Part shown: piece after piece, positions 33,974 to 43,415 of the stretch
Layout: each line of letters starts with the position of its first letter
Position numbering within the stretch: the stretch's first letter is position 1
Source of the DNA: Kordiimonas pumila
GTDB taxonomy: Bacteria; Pseudomonadota; Alphaproteobacteria; Sphingomonadales; Kordiimonadaceae
Direction of reading: 5' to 3'
NCBI RefSeq assembly: GCF_015240255.1
Contig: NZ_CP061205.1
Location: 868,001-932,000, forward strand
Length of the DNA: 64,000 nt
The notes under the pieces: model-generated
The model's input: only the letters and a program-made list of their open reading frames with translations
Database searches by the model: none
What the model was told of the DNA's origin: nothing
Program-made: the position numbers and the translations under genes

Positions 33974-34876
33974 TTAGGCGCGGATCAGGGTTCCTACGCC
34001 GCGCTCGGTGAAGATCTCCAGCAGAATGGCATGGGTCACACGGCCATCAAGAATAACTGCGCCTTTAACGCCTTCTTCAGCCGCCATCAGGCAGGTATCC
34101 ACCTTCGGGATCATGCCGCCTGAAATTGTACCATCTGCTTTAAGAGCGGCAATTTCATTTGCGTCCAGCTCTGTTAACAGATCTTTGTCTTTGTTCATAA
34201 CACCCGGCACATCTGTTAGCAGGAAAAAACGACGGGCCTGAAGGGCACCCGCAATAGCCCCTGCCATTGTATCGGCGTTGATATTATAAGTGCCGCCGTC
34301 AATGCCGGGGGCAATAGGCGCAATAACTGGAATAACACCAGACTTGATGCACTGTTGTATAATTTTTATATCGATAGTGGCTGGTTCGCCGACAAAGCCT
34401 AAATCGATAACCTGTTCTATGTTGGAATCCGGGTCGGCTTTGGTGCGTTCAACTTTGCGGGCGCTTACCATGCCGCTATCTTTGCCGGAAAGGCCAATAG
34501 CCCGGCCACCAGCCGCCTGAATGTCTGCGACAATGGATTTGTTGATGGAGCCACATAACACCATCTCCGCAACTTCAACCGTTGCCTTAGAGGTGACACG
34601 AAGCCCGTCAATAAATTCAGAATCAATATTTAAGCGTTTAAGCATGGCACCAATTTGCGGGCCACCACCATGAACGATAACCGGGTTAATGCCAACTTGC
34701 TGTAACAGGGTAATGTCTTCTGCAAACTGGTGAGCAAGGGCCTCATCACCCATTGCATGACCACCATACTTAACAACAAAAATCTCACCAGCGTATTTTT
34801 TTAGGTATGGCAGGGCTTCCACAAGGGTTGAAGCTTTTCTCTGCAATACCGAATGATCTTGTTCCACGATAATCAT
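33974..34876 (-). CDS. argB: Acetylglutamate kinase
   Basis: A 300-residue amino-acid kinase, second step of arginine synthesis. [28 protein letters not shown] (glycine-rich ATP/substrate loop), [22 protein letters not shown] and [17 protein letters not shown] are the ArgB blocks in order. The N-terminal helix (about 1-25) is that of hexameric, arginine-inhibited ArgB enzymes, so feedback control is likely. It is monocistronic here, ending near a hairpin. Confidence 0.97.
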   Translation of the reverse strand: MIIVEQDHSVLQRKASTLVEALPYLKKYAGEIFVVKYGGHAMGDEALAHQFAEDITLLQQVGINPVIVHGGGPQIGAMLKRLNIDSEFIDGLRVTSKATVEVAEMVLCGSINKSIVADIQAAGGRAIGLSGKDSGMVSARKVERTKADPDSNIEQVIDLGFVGEPATIDIKIIQQCIKSGVIPVIAPIAPGIDGGTYNINADTMAGAIAGALQARRFFLLTDVPGVMNKDKDLLTELDANEIAALKADGTISGGMIPKVDTCLMAAEEGVKGAVILDGRVTHAILLEIFTERGVGTLIRA

Positions 34877-34929
34877 GCCTTGGTTACTTTCAATGAAGAA
34901 TCTACCCTCTTTATGGCTGAAGGTAGGCT

Positions 34930-35652
34930 TTAGTCAAATCGATATCCGCCAAAATGTGTTCGTCGCTCGTCGGTTAGCATTACACCAACTGTCATAAACA
35001 GCTGGGCAAAATAGTATGTCCCCCATACAAAATACCCCAGATAGTCAGGTAATGACATAAATTGACGGGCACCGAGCAAGCTGTCGGATACTAAAAATAA
35101 AATAGCTCCTAGTGCCACGAGGCGTATGGGATATTTACTGAAAATAGCTGTCGTAGCCATGAGTGTTAAGACGGCAGAATAGACATAAACCGGTAGCATC
35201 ATGTCGCCCAAGTGTGGATATAAAAAATATGCTGCAATAGCCGCAAGTGCCCACAAGACGGCAGCTATTCTTATGCGTATCATGCTTATATCTGCAACAC
35301 GCAAGCGGTTTTTCAGATACAGAATGATAAAAAAGACGTGCGCCACCAGAAAAGAAAGTAGCCCATGCATAAAAGCCTGCTCATGAAAGAGCGATAAAAA
35401 AACATCGCCGGTAACGGACGCAACAAGCGCTAAAAACAGCAAGAAGTGATTAAAAGACTGCATGCTTATTAACACAAAAAGAGCGAGGAAACCTACTGCG
35501 CATGCTTTGACAAGAACCGGAATGAAAGGGGATATGTTTGCAGGGTACCAACTGCCACCATACATAATGGCGGCGACAAAAGACAATAACAGCAAGAATT
35601 GTCCCAACGCTTCCAGAACGGGTTTTCGACGTTTAACAAATAGTCTTGTCAC
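34930..35652 (-). CDS. YhhN/TMEM86-family membrane protein (lysoplasmalogenase-like)
   Basis: A 240-residue polytopic protein with about eight helices. The family residues are visible in [23 protein letters not shown] and VSDSLLG with the conserved Asp. TMEM86 proteins hydrolyse the vinyl ether of lysoplasmalogens; bacterial activity is shown for a few homologues only. GTG at 35652 is preceded by a GGGGAA ribosome site. It lies 53 bases upstream of argB on the same strand. Confidence 0.82.
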   Translation of the reverse strand: MTRLFVKRRKPVLEALGQFLLLLSFVAAIMYGGSWYPANISPFIPVLVKACAVGFLALFVLISMQSFNHFLLFLALVASVTGDVFLSLFHEQAFMHGLLSFLVAHVFFIILYLKNRLRVADISMIRIRIAAVLWALAAIAAYFLYPHLGDMMLPVYVYSAVLTLMATTAIFSKYPIRLVALGAILFLVSDSLLGARQFMSLPDYLGYFVWGTYYFAQLFMTVGVMLTDERRTHFGGYRFD

Positions 35653-35897
35653 TTTGTTTCCCCTCTACCCAAGACACTATAGGCAGAGCTATGGTTTGCA
35701 CTCAAGTATTTGATTCAAATGTAGCTATTTCTTATTTATCAAGCTGTTACTTATCAAATTGGCATTTTTATGTCGCTTAGTTTAAAAACCAGGTAACATA
35801 CTTGCAATATTCTCCCATTACGAGTATTGCCCAACGTGGTTTGTGTCTGAATTCCTTCTTATCACCTTTGGCTATTATTTTCTAAAGGACAACAAAA

Positions 35898-36191
35898 ATG
35901 TATGGATTGATTGGAAAAATAACCGCAACCAGTGGGCAAAGAGATGCGCTAATTGCCATTTTAGTTGCAGGTTCTGATGCCTTGCCTGGCTGTTATAGCT
36001 ATATTGTGGCCGCTGACGCTGTCGATCAGGATATCATTTGGGTTACGGAGGTATGGGATAGTGAAACCAGCCATAAAGCTTCATTGCTTATAGCATCTGT
36101 AAAGCAGGCAATTATGAAGGGCCGCCCCCTTATTGCAGGTATGGAGCGGGTCGCGACAACAGCGCCGCTTATTAGCCATACAAAATACTAG
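35898..36191 (+). CDS. Antibiotic-biosynthesis-monooxygenase (ABM) fold protein
   Basis: A 97-residue single-domain dimeric alpha-beta barrel. YGLIGKITATSGQRDALIAIL, LPGCYSYIVAADAVDQDIIWVTEVWDSETSHKASL are the family strands and helices, with WVTEVWDS as signature. Members include YgiN-like quinol monooxygenases; most are of unknown substrate. AAGGA precedes the ATG. The 245-base region upstream to the YhhN gene is AT-rich and holds the two divergent promoters; I see no other element there. Confidence 0.82.
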   Translation: MYGLIGKITATSGQRDALIAILVAGSDALPGCYSYIVAADAVDQDIIWVTEVWDSETSHKASLLIASVKQAIMKGRPLIAGMERVATTAPLISHTKY

Positions 36192-36200
36192 AACACTGCC

Positions 36201-37499
36201 CTACTGTTTTGAGGCAGTCTTTAGGTCTGAGGACAAGCGGTTTGTTATGGTAATCATGGCGATATTGCCCACTGCGATAAGCAGGAATATAAAAGATGTG
36301 CTGGCACCAAAGCTTACAAGCAGGGCAGCAATAATAGCCCCGCCTGCCATAAACCCACTATTACAGATGTTGGTTGCGGCTATGATCCGCGATCTTTCAG
36401 ACCTGTCGGTTTTATCTTGAAGAACAGCATAGAGAGGTACAATCACAATGCCGGCACAAATCGCGGTTGTAAGCAGAAGTGCCATAATCAAGTCATTCAG
36501 GGGTAATTGAATAAAAGCTAACGCTGATAGGGCGCCAATGTTTGAGGCTTCAGCGGGAACGAGCACATAAAGCAAAACTCCAAGGCAGAGCATAACAATG
36601 AATGTTGGGCTTGCGAGGCGTGATGATATAAGCCCTTTAAGGAGCCGGTTGCAGAGGAATGACCCAATAGCGATGCCAAGTGCGAAACAGGCCATAGAGA
36701 GGGTCACCACAGATTCGTCGCCGCCGAGGTGAGATTTGATTATCACGGGCATCTGGCTGATATAAAGCGATCCATACATCCAGATCCAGCTTATACCAAT
36801 AATAGATCGTCTGCTAATATTACAGGCCCATGCTTTTTGCATTTGCGCTTTTGTTGAGGCAAATATGTTTGCTGTAATTTTAATGTCAGGCGCGGCTTGC
36901 CCGGTTTTGGGCACCATTCTGCCCGAGAGCGTGCCCAGTACGGCAATACTGATGGTGACAGCGGCGATAGCGCTATGTCCGTTCTCAGTTGCCATGACAA
37001 AGCCACCAACGAGTGTGCCAAGAAGAATGGCCAAAAATGTACCGGCCTCGATCATGGCATTGGCAAACAAGAGATCCTTTTTAGCAAGGAGGTCTGGCAG
37101 GATGCTATATTTAATAGGGCCAAAGAAGGTGGATTGCAGCCCAAGCCCTGTTAGGACAACAATAAGAACCGGCAGACTTGAGAGGTAAAAACCAATGGCA
37201 CCCGCTATCATCAGACCAATTTCCCAAACCTTGATCCAGAATATCTGACCTGTTTTTTCGTATTTATCTGCCAGCTGACCTGCAAGCGCCGAAAAAAGGA
37301 AAAAAGGTAAAATGAACAGGCCAACAGCAAGGTTGTTCATAACCCCAACCGATGTTGAGAATGTTTCCGCCATGCCAAACGTAATCAGGATAAGAATGGC
37401 CTGCCGAAAAAGGTTGTCATTAAAGGCGCCAAAAAATTGAGTAATAAAAAGCGGTAAAAAACGACGGCTCACTAAAATGCTTATAGGGTTTTCGCTCAC
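36201..37499 (-). CDS. MFS transporter (LplT-like)
   Basis: A 432-residue carrier with twelve hydrophobic helices. FITQFFGAFNDNLFRQA in helix 1 and LAGQLADKYEKTGQIFWIKVWE between helices 2 and 3 are marks of the LplT lysophospholipid-transporter branch, as is TFFGPIKYSILPDLL. In E. coli LplT returns lysophospholipid to Aas; in many bacteria the two are fused. No acyltransferase is adjacent here. GTG at 37499 is the start. It shares its strand with the CDF gene upstream, 21 bases away. Confidence 0.85.
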   Translation of the reverse strand: MSENPISILVSRRFLPLFITQFFGAFNDNLFRQAILILITFGMAETFSTSVGVMNNLAVGLFILPFFLFSALAGQLADKYEKTGQIFWIKVWEIGLMIAGAIGFYLSSLPVLIVVLTGLGLQSTFFGPIKYSILPDLLAKKDLLFANAMIEAGTFLAILLGTLVGGFVMATENGHSAIAAVTISIAVLGTLSGRMVPKTGQAAPDIKITANIFASTKAQMQKAWACNISRRSIIGISWIWMYGSLYISQMPVIIKSHLGGDESVVTLSMACFALGIAIGSFLCNRLLKGLISSRLASPTFIVMLCLGVLLYVLVPAEASNIGALSALAFIQLPLNDLIMALLLTTAICAGIVIVPLYAVLQDKTDRSERSRIIAATNICNSGFMAGGAIIAALLVSFGASTSFIFLLIAVGNIAMITITNRLSSDLKTASKQ

Positions 37500-37520
37500 C
37501 AGTGTTCTTTCTCTTACAGG

Positions 37521-38147
37521 TTATTCTGCTGGTGCGTGATGTGCCAGCAGTTCGCCGCGTGCTTGTTTTATGATAGTGAGAGACCCCGAAATAAAGAGGC
37601 TTGCCATAAGGCCTGCTACAACTATGTCAGGCCAACCTGTACCTGATAGCCAAACACCCGAGGCGGCAATCATCACCATTATGTTGCCAATGGCATCATT
37701 ACGGCTACATATCCAGACAGATCTTACATTGGCATCACCGTCTTTGAAGCGCATCAGCAACAGAACGCTGATGATATTTGCAGATAAGGCCGCGAACCCA
37801 ACTGAGCCCATAATAAAAGCTGTGGGCGCATGTAGGTAAAAAACAGTGTAGAGTGTAGAAGCCAAAACCCAGCCCCCCATTAAGAGGAGGCTGATGCCTT
37901 TTATCATAGCAGCTTTAGCGCGCAAACTATGGCTCTTGCCAATAACGGCGAGAGACAAGGCGTAGGTTGCAGTATCCCCCAGAAAATCAAGCGCGTCTGC
38001 CTTTAAGGCCTGAGAATCGCCCACAAAACCCATCGGCATTTCAACCAAAAACATTACGGCATTAATGATTATCACCAGTATCAAGGCGCGTTTGTATGCA
38101 GGATCCATCCCTTCAAATTTAACATCATTACAGCAATGTGCACCCAT
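37521..38147 (-). CDS. Cation diffusion facilitator-like transporter, membrane domain only
   Basis: A 208-residue protein with six helices. Helix 2 carries DSQALKADALDFLGD and helix 5 SRNDAIGN, the two acidic metal-site motifs of CDF exporters. The C-terminal cytoplasmic domain found in most CDF proteins is absent. The N-terminus HCCND could bind metal. Substrate (Zn, Co, Fe or other) is not readable. GAGGAAG precedes the ATG. Confidence 0.82.
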   Translation of the reverse strand: MGAHCCNDVKFEGMDPAYKRALILVIIINAVMFLVEMPMGFVGDSQALKADALDFLGDTATYALSLAVIGKSHSLRAKAAMIKGISLLLMGGWVLASTLYTVFYLHAPTAFIMGSVGFAALSANIISVLLLMRFKDGDANVRSVWICSRNDAIGNIMVMIAASGVWLSGTGWPDIVVAGLMASLFISGSLTIIKQARGELLAHHAPAE

Positions 38148-38257
38148 TAGGCTTCCTCATGTGGCCTTGGTTTTAACTATATGTGTGTGATACATTTACA
38201 GAATTACCACATGCTGGATATATTATTCTAACATATCCCGTAGAGTGACAGTATAAG

Positions 38258-39361
38258 ATGCTGGATAAATATCAAGTACTGGAAAGAGTTACTGTGTTAC
38301 GCCTTATTGTTTATAGTGCCTTTTTTCTCTGGTTTGCAGTATCTGCTGAGGGTGCTGCTGAGACAGCGAAAAATGTGCCAGTCCACGGGGGTGTTCCAGT
38401 TATTGAGAAGCTAGCGCTGGAAGACTTTCCAGTTGGTCGACACCATAGATATTTGTTAGCGGGCACGACCAAAACCGGTCAGCCAGAATATGTGCCGATT
38501 ATGGTTTTAAAAGGATCACGGCCCGGTAAAAAGCTTATGCTGACGGCATCGGTGCACGGCGACGAGCTAAACGGTATCAGGGTTATTCACCGCTTATTTG
38601 ATGTCCTTGAGAAGCAGGAAATTGTCGGGACCATTGTTGGTGTCCCGGGTGTAAACCAATCAGGCATGAATATTGGCAGCCGGTATTTTTCCCTGAACGG
38701 CGCTGGCGAGCATAGTGACTTAAATCGCCTGTTTCCTGGGGTGCAAACAGGTGGTGGTGTGGCGGCCATGTTTGCAGGCAAACTATGGCAAAGTCTTTTT
38801 GAAGACAACGCTGATCTTGTGGTGGACTTGCATACACAGACGCAAGGGGCATCGTATCCGGTTTTTGTTTTTGCAGATTTTGGCAATGCTCGTTCTATGC
38901 GTATGGCGTATGACTTGAATCCAGATATTATTAAAAACGATGCAGGACAAGAAGGTACACTAGAAACTGCTTATATGCAGGAAGGGGTCCCAGCTGTTAC
39001 CTTTGAGCTTGGACAGTCAGATTCTATTGATGCCACTATTGTGGAAAGGGCTGTTGCCGGTATTTTGAATCTCATGAACCAAGAAGACATGATTAGTGCA
39101 GCTGCTGTGCCTGTTACCGAACCGATCAAACCTTACGTTGGTTCAGATTATAGCGATGTAATCGTAGAAGAGGGCGGCTTTGCTATTATCAAGGTAGGTC
39201 TTTTGGATATAGTTCATAAAGGTGACCATATCGCAACTGTTTACGACCCATTTGGCAATGAAAAGCGCAGATATTTTGCTCCGCATGCGGGCTGTGTGCT
39301 TGCGATCTCTACAGCACCGCTGATGGAACCCGGTTCAATGCTTGTACGCATTATACGGTAA
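38258..39361 (+). CDS. Exported succinylglutamate desuccinylase/aspartoacylase-like hydrolase
   Basis: A 367-residue M14-related zinc hydrolase. After a hydrophobic leader (about 14-33, ending AEGAAE) come ASVHGDELNGIR (His and Glu zinc ligands), GVPGVNQSGMN, the SDLNRLFPG substrate segment and VVDLHTQTQG (third ligand His). The catalytic Glu is likely in VPAVTFELGQ. The last 80 residues form a beta-rich, barrel-sandwich-like tail (EEGGFAIIKVGLLDIVHKGD). Unlike AstE it is predicted to be exported, so its substrate is probably an extracytoplasmic acyl amino acid. Confidence 0.82.
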   Translation: MLDKYQVLERVTVLRLIVYSAFFLWFAVSAEGAAETAKNVPVHGGVPVIEKLALEDFPVGRHHRYLLAGTTKTGQPEYVPIMVLKGSRPGKKLMLTASVHGDELNGIRVIHRLFDVLEKQEIVGTIVGVPGVNQSGMNIGSRYFSLNGAGEHSDLNRLFPGVQTGGGVAAMFAGKLWQSLFEDNADLVVDLHTQTQGASYPVFVFADFGNARSMRMAYDLNPDIIKNDAGQEGTLETAYMQEGVPAVTFELGQSDSIDATIVERAVAGILNLMNQEDMISAAAVPVTEPIKPYVGSDYSDVIVEEGGFAIIKVGLLDIVHKGDHIATVYDPFGNEKRRYFAPHAGCVLAISTAPLMEPGSMLVRIIR

Positions 39362-39384
39362 GCTCAAAATTCCTTTACAGTATT

Positions 39385-39675
39385 TCAGGCTGCGGGATAG
39401 TTACTGCGCGCTATGGATAAAAGTTTATCCTCTGATTTGTTGTTATGGTGCCTCTGGATAAGGGCTCCAACACGTTCATCTCTATCATGCAAGCACATCA
39501 TAGGGCCAAGGGGGCAGGGGCCGCAGTCTGCCAGTTCACACCAGCCTTGTGTGCTGGCTTGTAGTCTTAGAAGAGCGCCAGCAAGATCAACCATATCTGC
39601 GTCGAATGCTCTTTCAATTGATTGTTTGATATCTTTTAGAAGGTCACCGCGTTGTAACGTTTCACTGTTTTTCAT
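39385..39675 (-). CDS. Small cysteine-cluster protein, function unknown
   Basis: A 96-residue protein I do not recognise. Its centre holds four cysteines in CELADCGPCPLGPMMC (spacing C-x4-C-x2-C-x6-C), followed by HDRDER and, later, RHHNN, so a metal site is possible. No signal peptide or membrane segment. It converges on the AstE/AspA-like gene with 23 bases between stops and faces away from hemH. Coding status is supported by the conserved-looking cysteine block and position, not by a known family. Confidence 0.55.
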   Translation of the reverse strand: MKNSETLQRGDLLKDIKQSIERAFDADMVDLAGALLRLQASTQGWCELADCGPCPLGPMMCLHDRDERVGALIQRHHNNKSEDKLLSIARSNYPAA

Positions 39676-39809
39676 AATATGTACACCATTTACTCGAAAA
39701 TCATACCCAATGTGCTAAGTCTAGCTGGTGAAGCTTTATAAATAATGAAACAATATAGTTAATCGCCCTTAACCACGCTGGGGCTATTACGAATAGAGGT
39801 GAAGCCAGT

Positions 39810-40844
39810 ATGCGCGAGAAGAATTTGTCAGAGTTTCAGCCGGATGGGCACCCTTCTGTACAGTACGGCAAAACCGGTGTTCTTCTTATCAGCCTTGGAA
39901 CACCAGAAGCCCCTACCTATAAGTCTGTACGAAAGTATCTGGCGGAGTTTTTGTCTGACCAGCGTGTTATAGAAACACCGCGCTTATTGTGGCTACCTAT
40001 TCTATATGGCCCTATATTAACATTCCGGCCGCTTAAATCTGCAAAGGCGTATGCAAAGGTGTGGGATTATGAGAATGGGGAATCGCCGCTTCGCGGTTTT
40101 GCGCGTGCGCAGGCAGAAAAAATGCAAACCCGACTTGGTGAAAGTGCCTCGGTTGCATGGGCGTTTCGATATGGCAGCCCGTCTGTAGCTGATGGTTTGG
40201 CGGAATTACGGGAAAAAGGCTGTGACCGTATTGTCGCTTTTGCGCTTTACCCGCAGTATAGCGCAACCTCAATGGCAACCGCATATGATAAGGTTTTTGA
40301 TGTGTTGAAAACCATGCGCTGGCAGCCTGCAGTGCGTACAGCACCGCCCTATTATGATAAGCCTATTTTTATTGAAAAGCTGGTAAACTCTGTCAAAGAG
40401 TCACTTTCTACAATTGATTGGCAGCCTGAAAAGCTTCTGGCATCTTACCATTCCATTCCAAAATCATATTATGATGCAGGGGATCCGTACCCATGCCAGT
40501 GCCTGAAAACCAGCAGACTGCTGCGCACCCATTTGAACATGCCGGAAGAAACATTTGTAACCAGCTTTCAGTCACGTGTTGGCCCAACTGAGTGGGTTAG
40601 CCCCTATACGGATAAAACGGTAGAAAAGCTGGCGGCAGAAGGCGTGAAAAAGCTGGCTGTCATTGCCCCGGCTTTTAGTGCGGATTGTTTGGAGACACTT
40701 GAAGAAATTAATATGGAACTGCGTGAAACCTTCTTGCATGCGGGCGGCACCCATTTCCATTATATCCCGTGTCTGAACGACACACCGGACGGCATGGATG
40801 TTTTGGAAGACGTTGTGAGGACAGAAGGCGCTGGCTGGCTTTAA
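39810..40844 (+). CDS. hemH: Ferrochelatase
   Basis: A 344-residue enzyme that inserts iron into protoporphyrin IX. GVLLISLGTPEAPTYKSVRKYLAEFLSDQRVIE opens the domain, ALYPQYSATSMAT follows, SYHSIPKSYYDAGDPYPCQC carries the metal-binding His, and PAFSADCLETLEEI the catalytic Glu. CQC in the middle is a position where some ferrochelatases bind a 2Fe-2S cluster, but I do not see the full ligand set. GAGGTG precedes the ATG. Confidence 0.96.
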   Translation: MREKNLSEFQPDGHPSVQYGKTGVLLISLGTPEAPTYKSVRKYLAEFLSDQRVIETPRLLWLPILYGPILTFRPLKSAKAYAKVWDYENGESPLRGFARAQAEKMQTRLGESASVAWAFRYGSPSVADGLAELREKGCDRIVAFALYPQYSATSMATAYDKVFDVLKTMRWQPAVRTAPPYYDKPIFIEKLVNSVKESLSTIDWQPEKLLASYHSIPKSYYDAGDPYPCQCLKTSRLLRTHLNMPEETFVTSFQSRVGPTEWVSPYTDKTVEKLAAEGVKKLAVIAPAFSADCLETLEEINMELRETFLHAGGTHFHYIPCLNDTPDGMDVLEDVVRTEGAGWL

Positions 40845-40854
40845 AGGGTGAGGC

Positions 40855-41304
40855 TTATTCCAGCCCACCCATGCCGGTTACAGTGACAATAGTTTCAATA
40901 TTACCCGCTTTTTTAAAATGAAGCGTTACTGGGAAAGTGCTGCCTTCTTCCAGTGGGTGAGAAAGGTTCATCAACATGATGTGGTAGCCACCGGGGGCAA
41001 GTGTAAAAACTTCACCTGGCGCAACCGGTAGCTCGTCAACATGGTCCATGCGCATCATGCCATCTTTTTCATAGGAGCGATGCAAGCTGACTGTTTCTGC
41101 TACGGGAGATGAAATGCCTGTCAGTGTATCCATAACATGGCCGTCATTATGGAGTTCCAAATAAACGGCGGCGGATACAGTGCGGCTGGTTTTTCTGGCC
41201 CATGCCTGTTCCACAGTCACCTCTGTAGCGGTATGATCATCATGGGCATATGGGGCCGTGGTAAACAGACCGGTGATTAAAAGCGCAAGCCACCATTTTT
41301 TCAT
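40855..41304 (-). CDS. PCu(A)C periplasmic copper chaperone
   Basis: A 149-residue exported protein with signal peptide (about 1-20, cleaved near YAHDD). The copper site H-x(n)-M...H-x-M is present as LHRSYEKDGMMRMDHV and GGYHIMLMNL. PCu(A)C proteins deliver Cu(I) to the CuA centre of cytochrome oxidase. A partner SCO gene is not in the window. It converges on hemH with 10 bases between, giving a small heme/copper cluster. Confidence 0.92.
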   Translation of the reverse strand: MKKWWLALLITGLFTTAPYAHDDHTATEVTVEQAWARKTSRTVSAAVYLELHNDGHVMDTLTGISSPVAETVSLHRSYEKDGMMRMDHVDELPVAPGEVFTLAPGGYHIMLMNLSHPLEEGSTFPVTLHFKKAGNIETIVTVTGMGGLE

Positions 41305-41396
41305 CTCAATTATCCTTCAGTGAATACGAGGCGTGCCTTGTAGCGACTTTACGGCGTGGCGCACAGCGGACATAAAGTCGCGGGGGTTATTATATA

Positions 41397-42419
41397 TTAT
41401 ACAGCGTCTGTCGCACATATCAGTTCGTGCTGTATAGCTGGCTCAAAAGCGGAATGGCCTGCAACCGGTACAATAATAAGCTTGGCCCACGGCATAGCCT
41501 GTGCCAAATCCCACGCTGATACAGGAGGGCATATAGAATCGTAACGACCCTGAATAATGGTTGTTGGGATGTCAGCGAGCTTGTAGGCATCACGCAGTAT
41601 CTGGTTATCTTCTTCCAGAAAGCCTTTATGCTTGAAATAATGAGCTTCAATGCGTGCAAAAGCGGTGGCAAAAATGGGGTCGACAGAATAGGCACGTTGT
41701 TCGTCGTCGGGTACCAGCGTTACAGTACTGCCTTCCCACAGGCTCCACTCTCGGGCAAAATGCAGGCGCTCACGCTCAAAGGCAGGGTCGGTAAGCCTTT
41801 TATAATAAGCATCGATTAAATTGTCCTGCTCACTTTCCGGGATAGCACCTGAAAACCGCGCCCATGATTCAGGGAAAATGGCACGGGTGCCAACTTTATA
41901 AAACCAGTCAACTTCTGCTTGGCGCATAAGGAAAATGCCGCGCAGTATTAAGCTGCTGACGTGGCTGGGATATTTTTCTGCATACAAAAGCGACAGTGTA
42001 CTGCCCCATGAGCCACCAAAAACTGCCCATGTATCAATTTTCAGATGTTTTCTGATCGCTTCCATATCGGCGACCAGATCCCATGTCGTGTTGTTATCAA
42101 GGCTAGCGTGGGGCCTGCTACGGCCGCAACCGCGCTGGTCAAACAAAATAATACGGAATTTTGCCGGATCAAAGAAGCGTCGCTGAATGGCACTACTGCC
42201 ACCCCCTGGCCCGCCGTGTACAAAAAGGATAGGAATGCCTGATGGGTTTCCTGCCTGCTCAACATATATTTGGTGGCCGCCATCAACCAGAATCCGCTCC
42301 GATATATAAGGTTCAATCGAAGGATACAGGGTTCTGAATATGGCTTTGCTGTCTGCGCGCAATGGTTCCGTCCGTATTGTGTTTTTTGTCACGTTACGGG
42401 TGTTTCCATTGATTGACAA
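41397..42419 (-). CDS. pip: Prolyl aminopeptidase
   Basis: A 340-residue alpha/beta-hydrolase (S33). FVHGGPGGGSS is the oxyanion segment, DQRGCGRSRPH follows, VFGGSWGSTLSL contains the nucleophilic Ser, GRYDSICPP the acid and VPVAGHSAFEP the catalytic His. It cleaves N-terminal proline from peptides. About the first 25 residues are polar and poorly conserved; the start could be a little downstream of 42419. Confidence 0.94.
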   Translation of the reverse strand: MSINGNTRNVTKNTIRTEPLRADSKAIFRTLYPSIEPYISERILVDGGHQIYVEQAGNPSGIPILFVHGGPGGGSSAIQRRFFDPAKFRIILFDQRGCGRSRPHASLDNNTTWDLVADMEAIRKHLKIDTWAVFGGSWGSTLSLLYAEKYPSHVSSLILRGIFLMRQAEVDWFYKVGTRAIFPESWARFSGAIPESEQDNLIDAYYKRLTDPAFERERLHFAREWSLWEGSTVTLVPDDEQRAYSVDPIFATAFARIEAHYFKHKGFLEEDNQILRDAYKLADIPTTIIQGRYDSICPPVSAWDLAQAMPWAKLIIVPVAGHSAFEPAIQHELICATDAV

Positions 42420-42449
42420 GAAAAACGGTTAGTTAAGTCGTTTAGTGTT

Positions 42450-43265
42450 TCAGACTTCGCGTTCTTTCAGGCGTGCCTCAATAAAGTCGAACGATATTTG
42501 ATCGTCGGCATCAATTGGGGCGTCCGCAAATGGCATTTTAATGCCGCGAGCCTTGATTTTAAGGGCCCTGCTAGCCTGCTTTGACATGCCTTTAAAAGTG
42601 AGAAGGCCATAGCGGTACAGGAAAAAGGACCATAGGCCCACAACGGGGATCAAAGCTTTGCGTTTTTCCTTGCGCCCAAACTGGCCGCCCTGACGGAATA
42701 GCTCTGCTGTTTTTAGGGCTGCGGCGCTTGTGATAGCATACATGTTACAGTTGCTGTAAATACCATCGATCAGCTTATGCTGCCCTGTAATTTTGCCGGT
42801 GCCTGGGTATGTTTCTTGTACCAGTGTATCGGGTGTCATGGCGAAGGCAGCTTCCGCGCCAGTTTCCCGTACCTGATTAAGAAAATAATCTATAATTTCT
42901 GGCGTGTGCAAGCAGTTGTCGGCGGTGGTTACAAAAAATGGCATATGCTCTATACCAACCTGCTCTATGGCTCCAACAATACTGTCAGCCAGCGTCAGTT
43001 CGCTTTTGACAAACGCAATGGCCCCGTCGTCAAAAAGCCGTTTAATTTCTGGAATGCTGAGCGCAATATTAGCGTCTTCTATCGAGATCACAATTTTGGA
43101 GACATTACTCGCCGCCATGGTGTTTTTGACAATACGCTGAAGCATAGCTATGCCATTGATTTCAATCAGGCATTTATGGCTTTTACTGTATGCTTTTGCA
43201 AGTGGGTTTACAATGCCGGGTCGTTGTGCGGCAAGGATTATAGCTGTGTAGTGACCGTTAGTCAT
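42450..43265 (-). CDS. MobA-like nucleotidyltransferase
   Basis: A 271-residue GT-A fold NTP transferase. The usual LAGGxGxRM loop is replaced by IILAAQRPGIVNPLAK followed by SHKCLIEINGIAML, and the metal-binding Asp is in FFVTTADNCLH. The C-terminal third is basic (RKEKRKALIPVVG, KQASRALKIKARGIK). Similar proteins occur near lipid-headgroup or sugar pathways, but the substrate is unknown. ATG at 43265 is used rather than 43301. It is divergent from an ATP-grasp ligase with 150 bases between. Confidence 0.75.
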   Translation of the reverse strand: MTNGHYTAIILAAQRPGIVNPLAKAYSKSHKCLIEINGIAMLQRIVKNTMAASNVSKIVISIEDANIALSIPEIKRLFDDGAIAFVKSELTLADSIVGAIEQVGIEHMPFFVTTADNCLHTPEIIDYFLNQVRETGAEAAFAMTPDTLVQETYPGTGKITGQHKLIDGIYSNCNMYAITSAAALKTAELFRQGGQFGRKEKRKALIPVVGLWSFFLYRYGLLTFKGMSKQASRALKIKARGIKMPFADAPIDADDQISFDFIEARLKEREV

Positions 43266-43415
43266 ATTATGTCCACATTTTGCGATATTGTCAGCTGCCA
43301 ACAGTTCCTAGTGCTTGACAGGCGAGTGTGCAAGCATTATCCCGCCGACATTTCTATGACGGGTGAAGTAGGTGTTAAAGCGTTTGTGTTCAAGTCTTAA
43401 TTTGAGGAATTATTT

